The notes below the pieces were generated by a model. The model ran no database searches and was not told where the DNA came from. It worked only from the letters and a program-made list of their open reading frames with translations. Made by a program: the position numbers and the translations under genes. A stretch of 64,000 bases of DNA from Fasciola hepatica (taxonomy: Eukaryota; Platyhelminthes; Trematoda; Plagiorchiida; Fasciolidae). Shown here piece after piece: positions 10,624 through 20,850 of the stretch (positions within the stretch are counted from its first letter, which is position 1; each line of letters begins with the position of its first letter). The DNA is taken from contig CANUEZ040000160.1 in the NCBI GenBank assembly GCA_948099385.1, positions 124,001 to 188,000 of the forward strand, in the 5' to 3' direction.

Positions 10624-12086
10624 TTGATTTTGAAAGGTACACGACCACTGAACATATTGAATGCGGAGACGACGCTACCGGGCGAGATGAACCAAGCCAA
10701 ACTCGAAGTTCTACGCCGACTACAACTAGGCGCCTCCCAGTTCGAGACCCGCGAGCTAGCCAGGATAAATGATGACACCAAAGGAAGCAGGCTGTTGTAC
10801 AGCAGTATCCGAAGACTAAACCCTATGCGAGCTAATGGACTACTGAGACTTGTACGGCGGCTGACGAATTCAAGTCTAGATTACGAAACAAAAGTCCCCA
10901 TAATAATTCGTAGTGACCACTACATAACAAGATGCCTGATAGGCCATGTGCATCGAGAAGAGGGACACACGGGTTTGAAACACCTATTGAAAAATATCCG
11001 TCCATGATTTTGGGTGAAAAAGGGACCAGCGACGGTCAAGCGGTTCATAGGCAACCGCATCACTTGTCGTCGCCGGAGTGCGGTAGCAGGCCAACAAATG
11101 ATGGCCCCCTCCCAGCGGTGGGCGTTCAACCGTGGTGGTGGCTGTTCGTGAAAATAGGCGTCGACTACTTTGGTCCGGTAATTGTACGACAGCAAAGGAG
11201 CACGCAAAAGAGGTATGGCTGCCAGATAGCATGTTTACCATCCAGAGCACTCCATTTTGAAGTAGTGCATAATATGACCACCGATTCATTTTTAATGGTC
11301 TTTCAAAGGTTCATCGCGAAGTGGGGCCTCCCCAAGAATGTGTACTCAGACGATGGCTCGAACGTCTTTGTAGTTCATAGGGAGTTAGAGAAACGGCGGA
11401 ACCGCCTAAACCACGCAAAAATACAGAACAGAACCGTGGCAAGGGGGATAGAATGGCACGTCAACCCACCTCATGCCAGTCATCGTGGTGGCGGTTGGGA
11501 AAGGCTGATACTGTCTACCAGGAAAATACTCACGGCCCCGACCTCACAACAAAACCTTGATGACGAGACGCTTACTACTCTAGTAACAGGAGTAGAACGC
11601 ATACTGAACAACAGATCCCTGGTTCCGATCTTCCCAGACCCGGAAGGCGAACTGGCACTCACCCCCAACGACCTGTTAATACTTCGGTCAAACGCAGGAG
11701 CAACCACGCCGAAAACCCTGCGTGGGACGTACGTCGTTGGATTGAAACAAGTGAACCACCTGGCACAGGCTTCCTGGAAACGTCGGACGAGGGAGTACTT
11801 ACTGACACTGCAGCTTCGGCAAAAGTGGATCTCCAAACAGAGTTCGTTCAGAAGTGGCAATGTGGTCATCCTCGTGGAGAGCCACTTACATAAAGACGAT
11901 TGGCCGGTTGGAGTGATCAAGGACTGCCGTACAGAAGTCGATGGCCTCGTGCGAACAAAGGAGACGTACTGCGAGATATCCGTAAGATATGTTTGCTTGG
12001 AGGTGACAAAGGCGAGGACGAAGTCGATTCCACAGATCAAGCTAAAACCTAGTCTGCTGACACCAAATGAAGCTAAATTTATTTAA
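10624..12086 (+). pseudogene. BEL/Pao integrase
   Basis: The N-terminal part (10624-11007) includes an RLNPMRANGLLRL block and the zinc-binding H-x-H segment GHVHREEGHTG. After a frame change near 11010-11145 the core reads VDYFGPV (first Asp), a CLPSRALHFEVV block, VYSDDGSN (second Asp) and the GGGWERLI block carrying the catalytic Glu. The long C-terminus continues with ILNNRSL, LTPNDLLILR and a GNVVIL...WPVGVI block, ending at TAA 12084-12086. All three catalytic residues are visible in one frame, so only the frameshift before the core disables it. It lies just upstream of the 3' noncoding region and LTR. Confidence 0.85.
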
Positions 12087-12759
12087 CTATCCCTCATGCA
12101 CTCTCCTGTAGGTCCCAACCCTTCACACAGTCTTTGAAGCATATTTGTGTTTAATTTCATACGGTGTTCATGATTGACAACGGAGTTAGTTGTTGAAAAC
12201 CCAGTTTATCACACGACACGAAATTATATTTGAAGTGGCGGAAACTCTCAAACAAGCACCTGTTGACCACTTGTATAAATCTTTTTGCGCGACCTAGTTG
12301 CATTATTATTCAACCTGCTTCCAAGTTGATATAAGTTGTGAGTCAAACATACTTCTAATGTGATAAAACCACAAGTTGAGCCATTGATGTTCGAGTACCC
12401 TGCAGCCATCTCGATTTTTCATCAAAAATTCTCAGTCTTCATCTTGCCACGTACTCTACTCACGTTCGAGCAGCCTTTTCCTTTACATTCCGTGACCTGT
12501 CTACGCATCCCTATTCCATCGAAGGACTTCTTTGTGTACGAATAATGTCGTGTCATCCTCCGACAAAACTCTGAGACATCGATAGATGGAGCATAACCCC
12601 AAGAAAACCTGCAAGTGTGTCTGCGACTGGCCAACGATAGATGAAGCCCATAGCGACCTTAGTGTGCACTGACTTCAGGGTCTAGGTAGGTTAGGGCGGA
12701 TCAGTACCTTTATTTACTCCTTGGATGTTGACCGTTTCATGGGAGGATTTTGTGGGCGG
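12087..12759 (+). other. BEL 3' noncoding region with polypurine tract
   Basis: There is no credible coding frame. The last 19 bases before the 3' LTR (12741-12759, gggaggattttgtgggcgg) form a G-rich polypurine-like tract. That is the expected primer site for plus-strand DNA synthesis. Confidence 0.6.
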
Positions 12760-13142
12760 TGTAACGGACATGCGTAGAAATCCTCCCTAGCCGTTGTCAT
12801 ATACTTGTATTGTTGAGGCTATGCTCTTTATCATACTGATCCTCAAACAAGTACAACATGCATCAATCACTAAACTTTAACATTTGTTTATGTTTTGCCC
12901 ATGTGAAGTGGCATAGTTTTGTTTCTAACTTGGACTGCCGTGACGGTGGTACCTGGCACTGACTTTTGTTGAACTCCGGTCCTCGTTGTTAGACGTTGTG
13001 GCCGTACAGCTGAGGTTTGTACATATTTATATTTGTATAGTTTGTTAATCCAGTACCGTAAAACAACGAATCAATTTTGTTCTGGTTTTGGTATTCGGCT
13101 TGAGTTGACAACTCGTTACCCGCAGTCGGAATAACCGTCACA
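12760..13142 (+). repeat. BEL/Pao 3' LTR
   Basis: This begins TGTAACGG and ends CCGTCACA, giving nearly perfect 8-bp inverted termini. It has the same length (383 bp) as the 5' LTR and is almost identical to it. The few differences, for example TGTAGCG against TGTAACG, suggest moderate age. Confidence 0.9.
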
Positions 13143-13255
13143 TGCACGACTAATGAGCTCTAGCGAGAGCGAAACTCGGGTCTGGTGCTTCCGATTACAT
13201 GTTGATCGGATGACCTGAGGTTTGTGCATGAAACGTAGTGTTCAAAGAGCAATCA
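13143..13255 (+). mobile_element. tRNA-derived SINE, 3' part, continued from 5520
   Basis: This resumes the SINE interrupted at 5520: tgcac, then a hammerhead-like core with CTAATGA (one mutation from CTGATGA), stem GCTC/GAGC and GAAAC at 13168-13172. It then runs through gatgacctgaggtttgtgc. It decays after about 13240. Confidence 0.75.
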
Positions 13256-13639
13256 TTCGAGCAAGCTTTCCAGTTGGTCCAACCACTTATGCTCCTACTT
13301 TAGGTAGTTACCTACAACGTGAAGCTGATGAACCGTCCGAAGAACCTGCGGTCAGAGGATCAGCTAGAATGCAATTAGTGCGTCCAGGGCTAAGTTCAAC
13401 GTGTGGCGGATGTGGTATTCATGACGGACTATACATGTGACCTTTACCATTTCTGTTGTATAACCTTACACCGAAATTGCACGTACCAGTGCGCAATATA
13501 GGAAATACTACGGTAAGTTGTGTGCCATGTCTGCTTTTCGATTCTGTGATATTCTGTGCCGGATGATACTACGATAATCCATACAGTATATCAATACCCA
13601 TCTGGAACAGTGGCATTATTGAGGGCTCTATAGTCCCCA
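13256..13639. other. No recognised gene
   Basis: A 72-codon plus-strand frame (13222-13440) overlaps the SINE end and has no recognisable domain. Nothing else stands out. Confidence 0.35.
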
Positions 13640-14290
13640 AATGGTCGTCAGTAGCCTGACGTTTTAGGAACCACGTGAATTGATGGGGCCCAGGGACCAT
13701 TAAGTGAGTGAATAATACCTAATTGAAGCACGTACTCGAACTTAGCTCGTGCTATTTCAAGTTTGTCGGGCTCAAGCCGACGTGCTCTATCAAAAACTGG
13801 AGGGCCGGATGTGCTAATGCGATAACCTGCCGAGCTGGTTACGGCAGATAGTGCGGACCGTGGGTGCAACACTTTCGGGCATGCATCAAATACGCCACCA
13901 AACATAAGCTAGTCAGTGGTTTAAGTAGAACAAGGCTGATTGGGTTAGAATCAACCGAAATCCCACTCACAGATAGGTTAGCGACACGATCTACAACACG
14001 CTTGCGGCGGGAATCACCAACAGGTCAAAGTGATGCCGGGAGTCAATACAAAATATGGAGTTTTGAACCCCTGGAACCAATAATACCAAACAGAAAGTGC
14101 GAAGATGACGAAAATGGGATGTCTTCGGAACTTGTCCGTAAATCTGAATGGAAGTACCACTAGCGCCACGTAAGTTGCAGAAGGGGAGCCTATCTAAACT
14201 TTGACATGAATGTAAGAGCGTACTAACTGCAGCTTCTGTGTCTACCAAGTAGCATGTCCCTGAATTATGATCGATTACGTAGAAAAGGCG
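13640..14290 (-). pseudogene. CsRn1-like gypsy protease and reverse transcriptase start, decayed
   Basis: Minus strand. Near 14250-14235 a YLVDTEAAVSTL block is the aspartic protease active site, with DTG changed to DTE. Further down, 13815-13650, the frame reads RRLEPDKLEIARAKFEYVLQLGII and then VVPKTSGY. That is the same order and wording as the start of the reverse transcriptase at 26900-26800 in the full CsRn1-like element. The rest of the polymerase is absent. Together with Gag at 15159-15517 this is one decayed minus-strand element. Confidence 0.75.
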
Positions 14291-15158
14291 ACTTCCCTAG
14301 CCGGTAGCATCCGTCGCAGCTACTCACTGGTGTCCTCGTTGCCCTGACTGCCTGGAGCCGCGGCACAACGCGGAGTGGAAAAACGCGCCTTTGAACGACA
14401 CCGTTGATGGTACAAACAAGGAGCCTCTGTTGATGTTGGCTGAACCGGGATTATTACGCCGTTTCTACTGGTAGATCTGCTTGGGCTACACTACCTATTT
14501 GGTTATGCCTGTTTTGGGCCTCCAGCCGGCGGCACACTATGTAATGACCGGTCGCGGAAAATACCCCTAAAACCATTGCAGTTCCATGTTTTTCTTAACA
14601 TCACTCACTTGCCTACACTATCGACGTGCCTTTAAGCACTGTTCGTCTATATGGACCAATTTTTATTTGTTCCAGCCCACAGCGCTACCTTGCCATATCC
14701 TTGTTCTAGACCTGCGTAAAGCACGTGCTCCTTGCTCGCACACCGCAATTCGGTTCTCGTTTGTTGAGTCCTTGTGATCTCATAATTGGGGTTTGTATCT
14801 GTTTGGTTCCACTGTTCATTCACTAATCTAGTATCGTAGAATCTCACGGATAATCGCCCTTTGATTTCGAGACTCGTTGTGAATCTGGCTACGCACTGCT
14901 CAGACTTGTGTCACACCCTGAGTGCCCCGACTTTTTTGACAAGATCGTGCACGGTTGCTGTTGGAGGGGCAAAAACGGGCCCAGTTTGTGAGGAAATCTC
15001 CTGATTGACCTTTGGCTCTTAGGTCTCCCTGAGTGTGCCCGCCGTCTCGGCAAGCTTTTCATGACTTTCCTCTATGGACACACAAAGAACCTGCACGTCG
15101 CCGGAATGAAACTTGAGGCAAATCTCCTCCAGTGGGCTACTACTGATCCTGACAGTTC
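14291..15158 (-). other. Probable decayed Gag C-terminus; nothing readable
   Basis: By position this should hold the Gag C-terminus and zinc finger of the decayed CsRn1-like element, since Gag lies above and protease below. I cannot see the C-H-C-C pattern. Short frames here have no recognisable domains. Confidence 0.35.
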
Positions 15159-15517
15159 CTAAAAGAGCCGGCATACGCCAAAGCAACTGCGGAGGTTTGC
15201 TTCTCCGAGCTCGGTGCCTGCAAACGAACGGACAGTTCGCTGTCTGTCAGACCAGCCAATCCGCCTACTGACCGCCTCTCCTATGAGTTCGTGGGGGTTG
15301 AGTTCCTGTGACTTTAACACATCTTGTCCTTCGTCGACAATGTGTGGAGGAAAAACCGTGACCACGTAGTGAAACCTGCTACTTTCCGTAGTCACACTGT
15401 GCGGAGCAAATGTTGATTCTAACTGCGCGAATAAAGCCTAGGGTTACTTACCTTGAAATGTGGGAACGGAAGGGTAATTGCATTTACCTCAGCGTCAGTA
15501 TGTTCAGGGTGGCTCAT
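15159..15517 (-). pseudogene. CsRn1-like Gag N-terminus, decayed
   Basis: A likely start codon is at 15517-15515 on the minus strand. The first residues resemble those of the full element's Gag at 28357 (a short acidic leader, then a hydrophobic LP-F segment). After a stop and frame change, 15395-15159 reads RFHYVVTVFPP, LNPHELIGEAVSRRIGWSDRQR and TELGEANL. This parallels the KYSHFVQALP, YTKLKEAVIQRTG and VELGD blocks of that protein. Confidence 0.65.
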
Positions 15518-15572
15518 AATGCCAACCGTTTATTAAATTGAAATTATTCAAGAAGCGGAAAAACGATGCACT

Positions 15573-15994
15573 GTGAAAAAGGCAAAAAGCTGTTTGAAGA
15601 TATTGAGTCACCAACGATTCAGATTGACAAAATCATTTTGCAGATACTCCAGGATTTACAAAAAGCATTATAAAGAACGGAGAGCTTACCAGTTTAGTAC
15701 TCCGGATATCAGGTCCGAACAAGGTCTCAAGGATGGACTATGGAACGAGCAACAAGCAAGACGTTTCGACGAGTGACAAAAGACGGTAAAAGTCGGTGGA
15801 ATAGGTGTAGAAGGTTTTATATTGAAACAACATCGTCCACGTTTGCGTTTAGGAGTGACACTAGCTGAGGGAGCTGAAGGTTCAATCGCCCACAATCAAA
15901 GCAATCATAAACGTGTTCTTCAATTGGTGGAAGCCAATTGTCCTTACTGCCATCAGACAAACTACGCACAGTTCCGTGGCTCCGAACAAAATAC
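15573..15994 (+). repeat. Dispersed repeat R, copy 2, left part (coding-like, one stop)
   Basis: From about 15706 this is nearly identical to 2297-2590. One frame runs from 15573 with a single TGA at 15774-15776 and continues through KQHRPRLRLG and VEANCPYCHQTN. The protein would be basic with one Cys pair; I do not recognise it. The copy is interrupted after ATAC (15991-15994) by a gypsy element and resumes at 20851. The upstream 15573-15705 part has no match in copy 1. Confidence 0.6.
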
Positions 15995-16275
15995 TGTAGT
16001 AGTCAGCCGAAGGCGAAAAGACAGAATTCAGCAATGTAAGGATTTATCTGAAAAAGATGTGGCACGTTTTGTCATTGATGCAAAAATATAAATGTAAACA
16101 CATTACGAATCAGTCTTCTTGGATTGTTGCACCGTCTTCCAGATTGGCGGTTTCTCCACCTCCTTCCAGTTTTCCGTTTGCTTGTGCAAGGCTGATACGA
16201 CCAACTAAAACGGAAGAGAAAATCGATTATTTCAACTCGCCATACTCGTACGACCTTCCCGAAGTTTCTGTTGCA
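15995..16275 (-). repeat. Gypsy 3' LTR
   Basis: From 16001 this matches 20576-20850 with only a few substitutions. On the minus strand it starts TGCAACAG and ends ACTACA. The bases just upstream on the sense strand (complement of 16276-16290) form a purine-rich tract, ggaggggagagctg, a suitable polypurine tract. Confidence 0.85.
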
Positions 16276-16544
16276 CAGCTCTCCCCTCCAGAAGGCTCCG
16301 TCCCCGGGGCCACAGCCCTTTTCCCTTTTGTCGGCCCCTCTAGCTCTAGCTGTACTGGTGGCACTGCGCCTTGGTCTTCCGTCGGCGAAATCCCACTGGT
16401 TGGATTGATTCCCTGAGCTACTTTCTCGAAGGGCTTCAGCTTATTGAAACGAACAACGAATGATGGGTTACCACTTTTTGGCTATGCGTTTCGAATGACA
16501 CAGGTTGCATCTGACACATTCCTTCCAACACGAAAGGGTCCCTC

Positions 16545-17828
16545 TCAACCCCCGGAAAGTTTGGCTGGTGTCCCCTCGGTGGGTACTGACATGTGAAGCC
16601 ACACGAAAGCTCCCGCTTGTAATGGGGCGCCGAACGCCTTTCTGTCATAATACTCTTGTTGCCGCCTCTGTGCTGTCCGGAAATGGGCTCCAGCAGGGTC
16701 TTCACCACTCCTTCTGACGTCCCGCAGTTTGCTGACGTATTCCACTATCGAAGTGTCTTGATTGCTAATTGTGGGTAATCGCGAATCTGACGGAAGTTGA
16801 TTTTCCCTTCCTATCCAAAGGAAGCTTGGAGTCTGGTTTGTTGACGCGTGCACCGAACCGCGATACGCTAGCAAGCAGAAGTGTATTTTTGTGTCCCAAT
16901 CAGCACCATGCTCGACGAAGGCTTTGAGAAAGTTGATAAGTGTCGGATTAGTACACTCAACTAATCCATTCCCTTGTGGGTGGTAGGAGGTAGTGCGTGT
17001 TTTGTCAGTACCAAGAGATTAACAAAGCTCCTGTATGAGACAGCTTTCGAAATTCGTACCCTTATCAGAGTGTAGTTGGCCCGGTGCACCTCACTGACAA
17101 ATCCAGTGCTCAAGGATCGCATCTGCAACGGTTTTGGCATCTCCGACGTTCAACGGTATCGCTTCGCACCATTGAGTAAAATAGTCGACGAGCACCAGCA
17201 TGTATTTATTTCCACGTTGCGTAAGTGGTAGGGGTCCGAATAAATCCATACCAACTATTTCATTGGGAAACCCCGCTACTATGGGTTGTAACGGAGCACA
17301 TGGAGCGGTTCTGGGATTCATAAAACGGCCACAACGTTCGCACGTCCTACAAAAATCCAATACATCTCTTCGTTGGTAAGGCCAACAAAACCGCGTCCTT
17401 TTCGCATGCTCTAGTTTGTTGACACCCGCATGGCCCAGCTCAGTGTGCAATGTCGTAAGGACCTTTTGTACCATGGACCGAGGGACGATGACTTTCGTTG
17501 GATAATTGGGACCAAACTGGAAAACTAAAACGTTATCCACAATGCTCAAATGATCCCAGAGGCTCCAGAGATGCTTGGTCCATAAACCACTCCCCGCCAC
17601 CTCTCGCTGACTAGGCTTCTCACTTCCTGCCTTCAACTTTGCGTAGATGAAGCTTGTGTCGCTATCGCCGGACTGGATTGAGCCCCACTGTTCTGCAGTA
17701 TCCTCCTGTAGACTGATCTGTGCCACATAACCGACGGGGCAGGACGCGCAATCTCCGTGGTTTCGAATTGGCCTCCTCGATAATGCGTCCGCATTCGAAT
17801 GTCGACTACCCGCACGGTGTTCAATCAC
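16545..17828 (-). pseudogene. Gypsy integrase
   Basis: This segment begins with the RNase H end marker NADALSRRP near 17780. The zinc domain follows (HTELGHAGVNK, then CRTCERC at about 17345), then the core: IVGMDLFGPLP with the first Asp, and YFTQWCEAIPL. The frame changes near 17090. The second catalytic block, LHSDKGTNF, lies near 17060, and the Glu is in a QGNGLVE block at about 16965, after a stop. A third open stretch, 16874-16545, gives LLAYRGSVHASTNQTP and an AFVWLH block of the C-terminal domain. All catalytic residues are visible but split over frames. Confidence 0.8.
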
Positions 17829-17944
17829 GAAACCAAACTCCTGCAGCTGCTCCTTCCACCGGGCTCTCTGCCCCTAAGGGTCTTTAAAGTTTTGTAACCA
17901 CAAAAGGGCCTGGTGGTCTGTACAAATTCGAAATCGTCGACCGA

Positions 17945-19211
17945 TTAGGTACTGTCTAAACGTTTTGCAAAGGTGACCAGGACTAGCATTTCTTTTCGTG
18001 TCGTGCAGTAGTTTTTCTCCCGTTTACAGAACGCTTTACTGCCGTAGGCGATGACATGCTCTAATCCATCTCGTCCGATCCGTGATAACACAGCTCCAGT
18101 GGCCCCGTCACTCGCGTCCTCGTCTAGAATAAGTTCACTAGCTCCTTCAGCCAGATCGGGCAGTGCTAGCACGGGTGCCGCGCAAAGAGCCGAACGAAAG
18201 TCTTTGAAGGACTGCTTATATCGCACGTCCCAACTGAAGCCGTCGTCTTTGCGCAGAAGAGCATTCAATGGTGCCGCCCGTTCTGCAAAACCTTTGACGA
18301 ATCGACGGTAATACGTAGCCAATCCTAGGAAACTCCTCAATTCCGTAACGTTGTTAGGAGTTGGCCAATTTAAGACTTGTTCGCCTTTTCCTGGGTCAGT
18401 TCTTATTCCCTGGTCCGAAACAATGTGGCCCAAGAAATTCACTTCCCTGGACAGAAATTTGCACTTGGATGGCTTTAGCTTAAGTCCCGTATCTCTAATT
18501 CTTCCCAGAACTAGCTCCAATTTTCCTAAATGTTCATCTTTCGTCCTCCCATGAGTCAGTACATCATCGATGTATACAACGCATCTCGAAGGAATCAGTC
18601 CCTCCAAAATGCGATTCATCAAACTTTGGAACGTAGCAGGTGCGTTGGTTAGCCCAAAAGGCATAGTCTGAAACTCATAAAGCCCAGATGGAATCACGAA
18701 CGCTGACTTCTCTCGATCTTCAGCTGCAAGTTCAACCTGCCAATACCCAGGCGCCAAGTCTGGGGTGCTGAAGTACTGGCTACCTCCTAGGGCGTCAAAC
18801 AAATCTTCCGTGACATGCAGTGGAAATGAATCCCTTTTGGTGATGGCATTAAGTTTCCTGTAGTCTACGCACAAGCGACAGTTTCCATCCTTCTTCTTAG
18901 CTAACACCACTGGAGACGACCAAGAGGAGTGTGATGGTTGAATAACGTCGTTCTTCAGCATTTCCTTGATTGTGCTTCACTCCCGCTTGATAATGAACTG
19001 GTATCCATCTGGGGGCCATTTTCATGGGTTTTGCGTCCTCCGTGTCAATTCGGTGTTTAACTAAATCCGTCCGGCCCAATCTCTCGTCTCCCCATGAGAA
19101 CGTGTCGGAAAACTTCTTAAGGAGATTCAACAACGGTTTATTACTTTTGGCTGTGTCACTATCATCTAGAAGCGCGTCAAAAAGTGTTACGTTGCCGGTA
19201 TCGTTGCACAA
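17945..19211 (-). pseudogene. Gypsy reverse transcriptase and RNase H
   Basis: The 338-codon frame 18961-17945 contains SSWSSPVVLAKKKDG, CVDYRKLNA, TPDLAPGYWQV, PFGLTNAPATFQ and the active site VVYIDDVL, then NFLGHIVS and RSFLGLATYYRRFV of the connection. RNase H starts at LILDEDASDGATGAVLS and runs through TRKEMLVLV. In many gypsy elements the motif before the thumb is DLxSGYWQ; here it is DLAPGYWQ. A second frame, 19211-18897, supplies the preceding linker (RHRI, then KMAPRWIP). One frame change separates the two near 18970. The YIDD box is intact. Confidence 0.88.
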
Positions 19212-19666
19212 CTGTGTATGCTGATCCTGTTCCGGCCGAAGGCTTCACCGTTTCCGTTCCTCAGGTATAACCTCTTTTGTGGAATGTCGATCACGCACCC
19301 GAAATTCACTAGGACATCTTTTCCGATGATCACATCGTAGGGGATTCCCCCGACTACTATTAGGGGCTGCTTCTTAACAACGCCGCCCAGTTTCAACTCC
19401 GGAGTGATGATTCCTCTGACGTTTAACTTCTCCCGGTTTACCGCCGTTAAGGCTATACTACACAAGACTGACTCAACGTTTCCGACTATTGCCGTCAGTT
19501 TTGCACTGATTAAACTACACGTGGCTCCCGTGTCAACCAGACCACACAAACCGGTTCCATTAACTTTCACTCGGATAGATAGTGATTCAACACAAGCAGA
19601 ACATATCAAAACGGCAGGAACGATGGACCTACCTTGTTTTTGAGTTTGTGGCCTCGTTACGAACAA
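19187..19666 (-). pseudogene. Gypsy aspartic protease
   Basis: The frame 19666-19187 includes the active site GLVDTGATCSLIS (intact DTGA) near 19535 and the downstream VVGGIPYDVIIGKDVLVNFG flap and hydrophobic-strand block. It would release the structural proteins and enzymes from the polyprotein. It overlaps the frame that leads into reverse transcriptase. Confidence 0.85.
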
Positions 19667-20352
19667 GGGCAGACCGCTTCCGACTGGCTGTGAGTACGAG
19701 GTGCCGGGAGGGCTGTTGTGGGGACCAGCATACCACCGGTTGGCGCTGAAGCCTTGAATCTTGTTATAAGACGGCCGACATGCTCCAGCGTGCTTCCCTC
19801 GATACCAGCTTCGTCTCCAATTAGTGGGATTGCGCCCCGGATGTTGAGTCTTCGGTTACCATTCACGTAAAGCGCAGCACTCGTCTCCAGCTGGCACCCT
19901 CGCGACTGCCCGTTTCACGCGCTCCTCTGCTTCCCCTGCAGAAAGCGCTTGTGCCAAATTCTCGAACTTCCCTCGTGACAGCACCCGCTTCACAGCTGGG
20001 TTCGAGACGCCGCCAATTAACTGTTCTAACACCCGGCGCTCCCACTCCTCCTTGGCCTCATCAGTAATCGCCCGATGATTCATCAGTTGCAGCACGCGAC
20101 TAAAGGATCGTACGTCTTCATCCGGCGGCTGCTTTCTCCCGCGAAACTCCTGCCGATGTTGTGAAGGGTGCCCGGGGGCGTCCAAAAGTCTCCGTATCTG
20201 CTTAAAGACGGAAGCCAAATCACCGTTGTTAAAAACGTCCGCTTTATTGACGACATCATAGGCTTCTCCATCCAGTAGCCCCATGATAAGATCTTCTTGT
20301 CGCTCCTCAGCGAACCATCAAAAGTATCGCTTGACCTGGCTCTCTTGCCGGC
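19667..20352 (-). pseudogene. Gypsy Gag
   Basis: Frame 20284-19856 has the features of a gypsy capsid domain: a VFKQIRRLLD-type helix, then FRGRKQPPDEDVRSFSRVLQ and ERRVLEQLIGGV near the C-terminal end, followed by a Lys/Arg-rich region. The next frame down (19866-19657) has no clear zinc knuckle, so the nucleocapsid is either decayed or unusual. The start codon is uncertain because frames change upstream at 20350-20430. Confidence 0.65.
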
Positions 20353-20544
20353 TATAGTTTCCATTGGGGCAAACTTTCCTGGGGCTCTCCTAGAGTAGGA
20401 ACCGGCTGAGTTCTGATTATTTTGCACTCAGTCAACGCGCGTAAAAACCCGTGGACAGATGGACTCCCAAGTTGGTCCTTGGGTGGCGAGCGGGATATCG
20501 CCCCTTCCCGATTATCAGATTTGGCTAGCATTTTCGGCATCCCT

Positions 20545-20565
20545 GATCCCGGGTGGCAGGCACCA
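20545..20565 (+). promoter_or_regulatory. Primer-binding site resembling a full tRNA 3' end
   Basis: Read on the plus strand, these bases (gatcccgggtggcaggcacca) look like the T-arm and acceptor end of a tRNA, finishing in CCA. On the element's sense strand the complement begins TGGTGCC just inside the 5' LTR, where the primer site must be. The complementarity would extend about 21 bases, longer than the usual 11-18. I cannot name the tRNA. Confidence 0.6.
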
Positions 20566-20569
20566 ATTT

Positions 20570-20850
20570 CCCAACAGTCAGCCGATGGCGAAAAGACAGA
20601 ATTCAGCAATGTAAGGATTTATCTGAAAAAGATGTGGCACGTTTTGTCATGGATGCAAAAATATAAATGTAAACACATTACGAATCAGTCTTCTTGGATT
20701 GTTGCACCGTCTTCCAGATTGGCGGTTTCTCCACCTCCTTCCAGTTTTCCGTTTGCTTGTGCAAGGCTGATACGACCAACTAAAACGGAAGAGAAAATCG
20801 ATTATTTCAACTCGCCATACTCGTACGACCTTCCCGAAGTTTCTATTGCA
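20570..20850 (-). repeat. Gypsy 5' LTR
   Basis: This matches 15995-16275 from agtcagccg onward. The six bases at the inner edge differ (cccaac here against tgtagt in the other LTR), so the exact inner boundary is uncertain by a few bases. Confidence 0.8.

Larger units (their letters stand above)
5521..13142 (+). mobile_element. BEL/Pao LTR retrotransposon, nested and degenerate
   Basis: The two LTRs are each 383 bp (5521-5903 and 12760-13142), start TGTA and end ACA, and flank gag, protease, reverse transcriptase, RNase H and integrase in BEL/Pao order. The target duplication is 5 bp and imperfect: TCCAC before the left LTR and TGCAC after the right one, both matching the tgcac of the interrupted SINE. 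Inside are a 567-bp non-LTR insertion (6575-7141) and an inverted solo LTR of the same family (8418-8800). Stops and frameshifts in gag and pol make it non-autonomous. Schistosome Saci-1 and Sinbad are the kind of relative I would expect. Confidence 0.9.
15995..20850 (-). mobile_element. Ty3/gypsy LTR retrotransposon inserted in repeat R
   Basis: Total length is 4856 bp, with about 281-bp direct repeats at both ends and a perfect 4-bp target duplication ATAC (15991-15994 and 20851-20854). The uninterrupted R copy at 2290-2640 gives the empty site. Coding order on the minus strand is Gag, protease, reverse transcriptase, RNase H, integrase, which is the gypsy order. Frames are broken at several points but remain long, for example 338 and 245 codons. 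It is a different lineage from the CsRn1-like copies. Confidence 0.9.

Noticed and set aside
13315..13345. Second hammerhead-like motif (ctgatgaaccgtccgaag)
   Set aside because: CTGATGA is followed by a possible stem but no GAAA at the right place and no outer stems.
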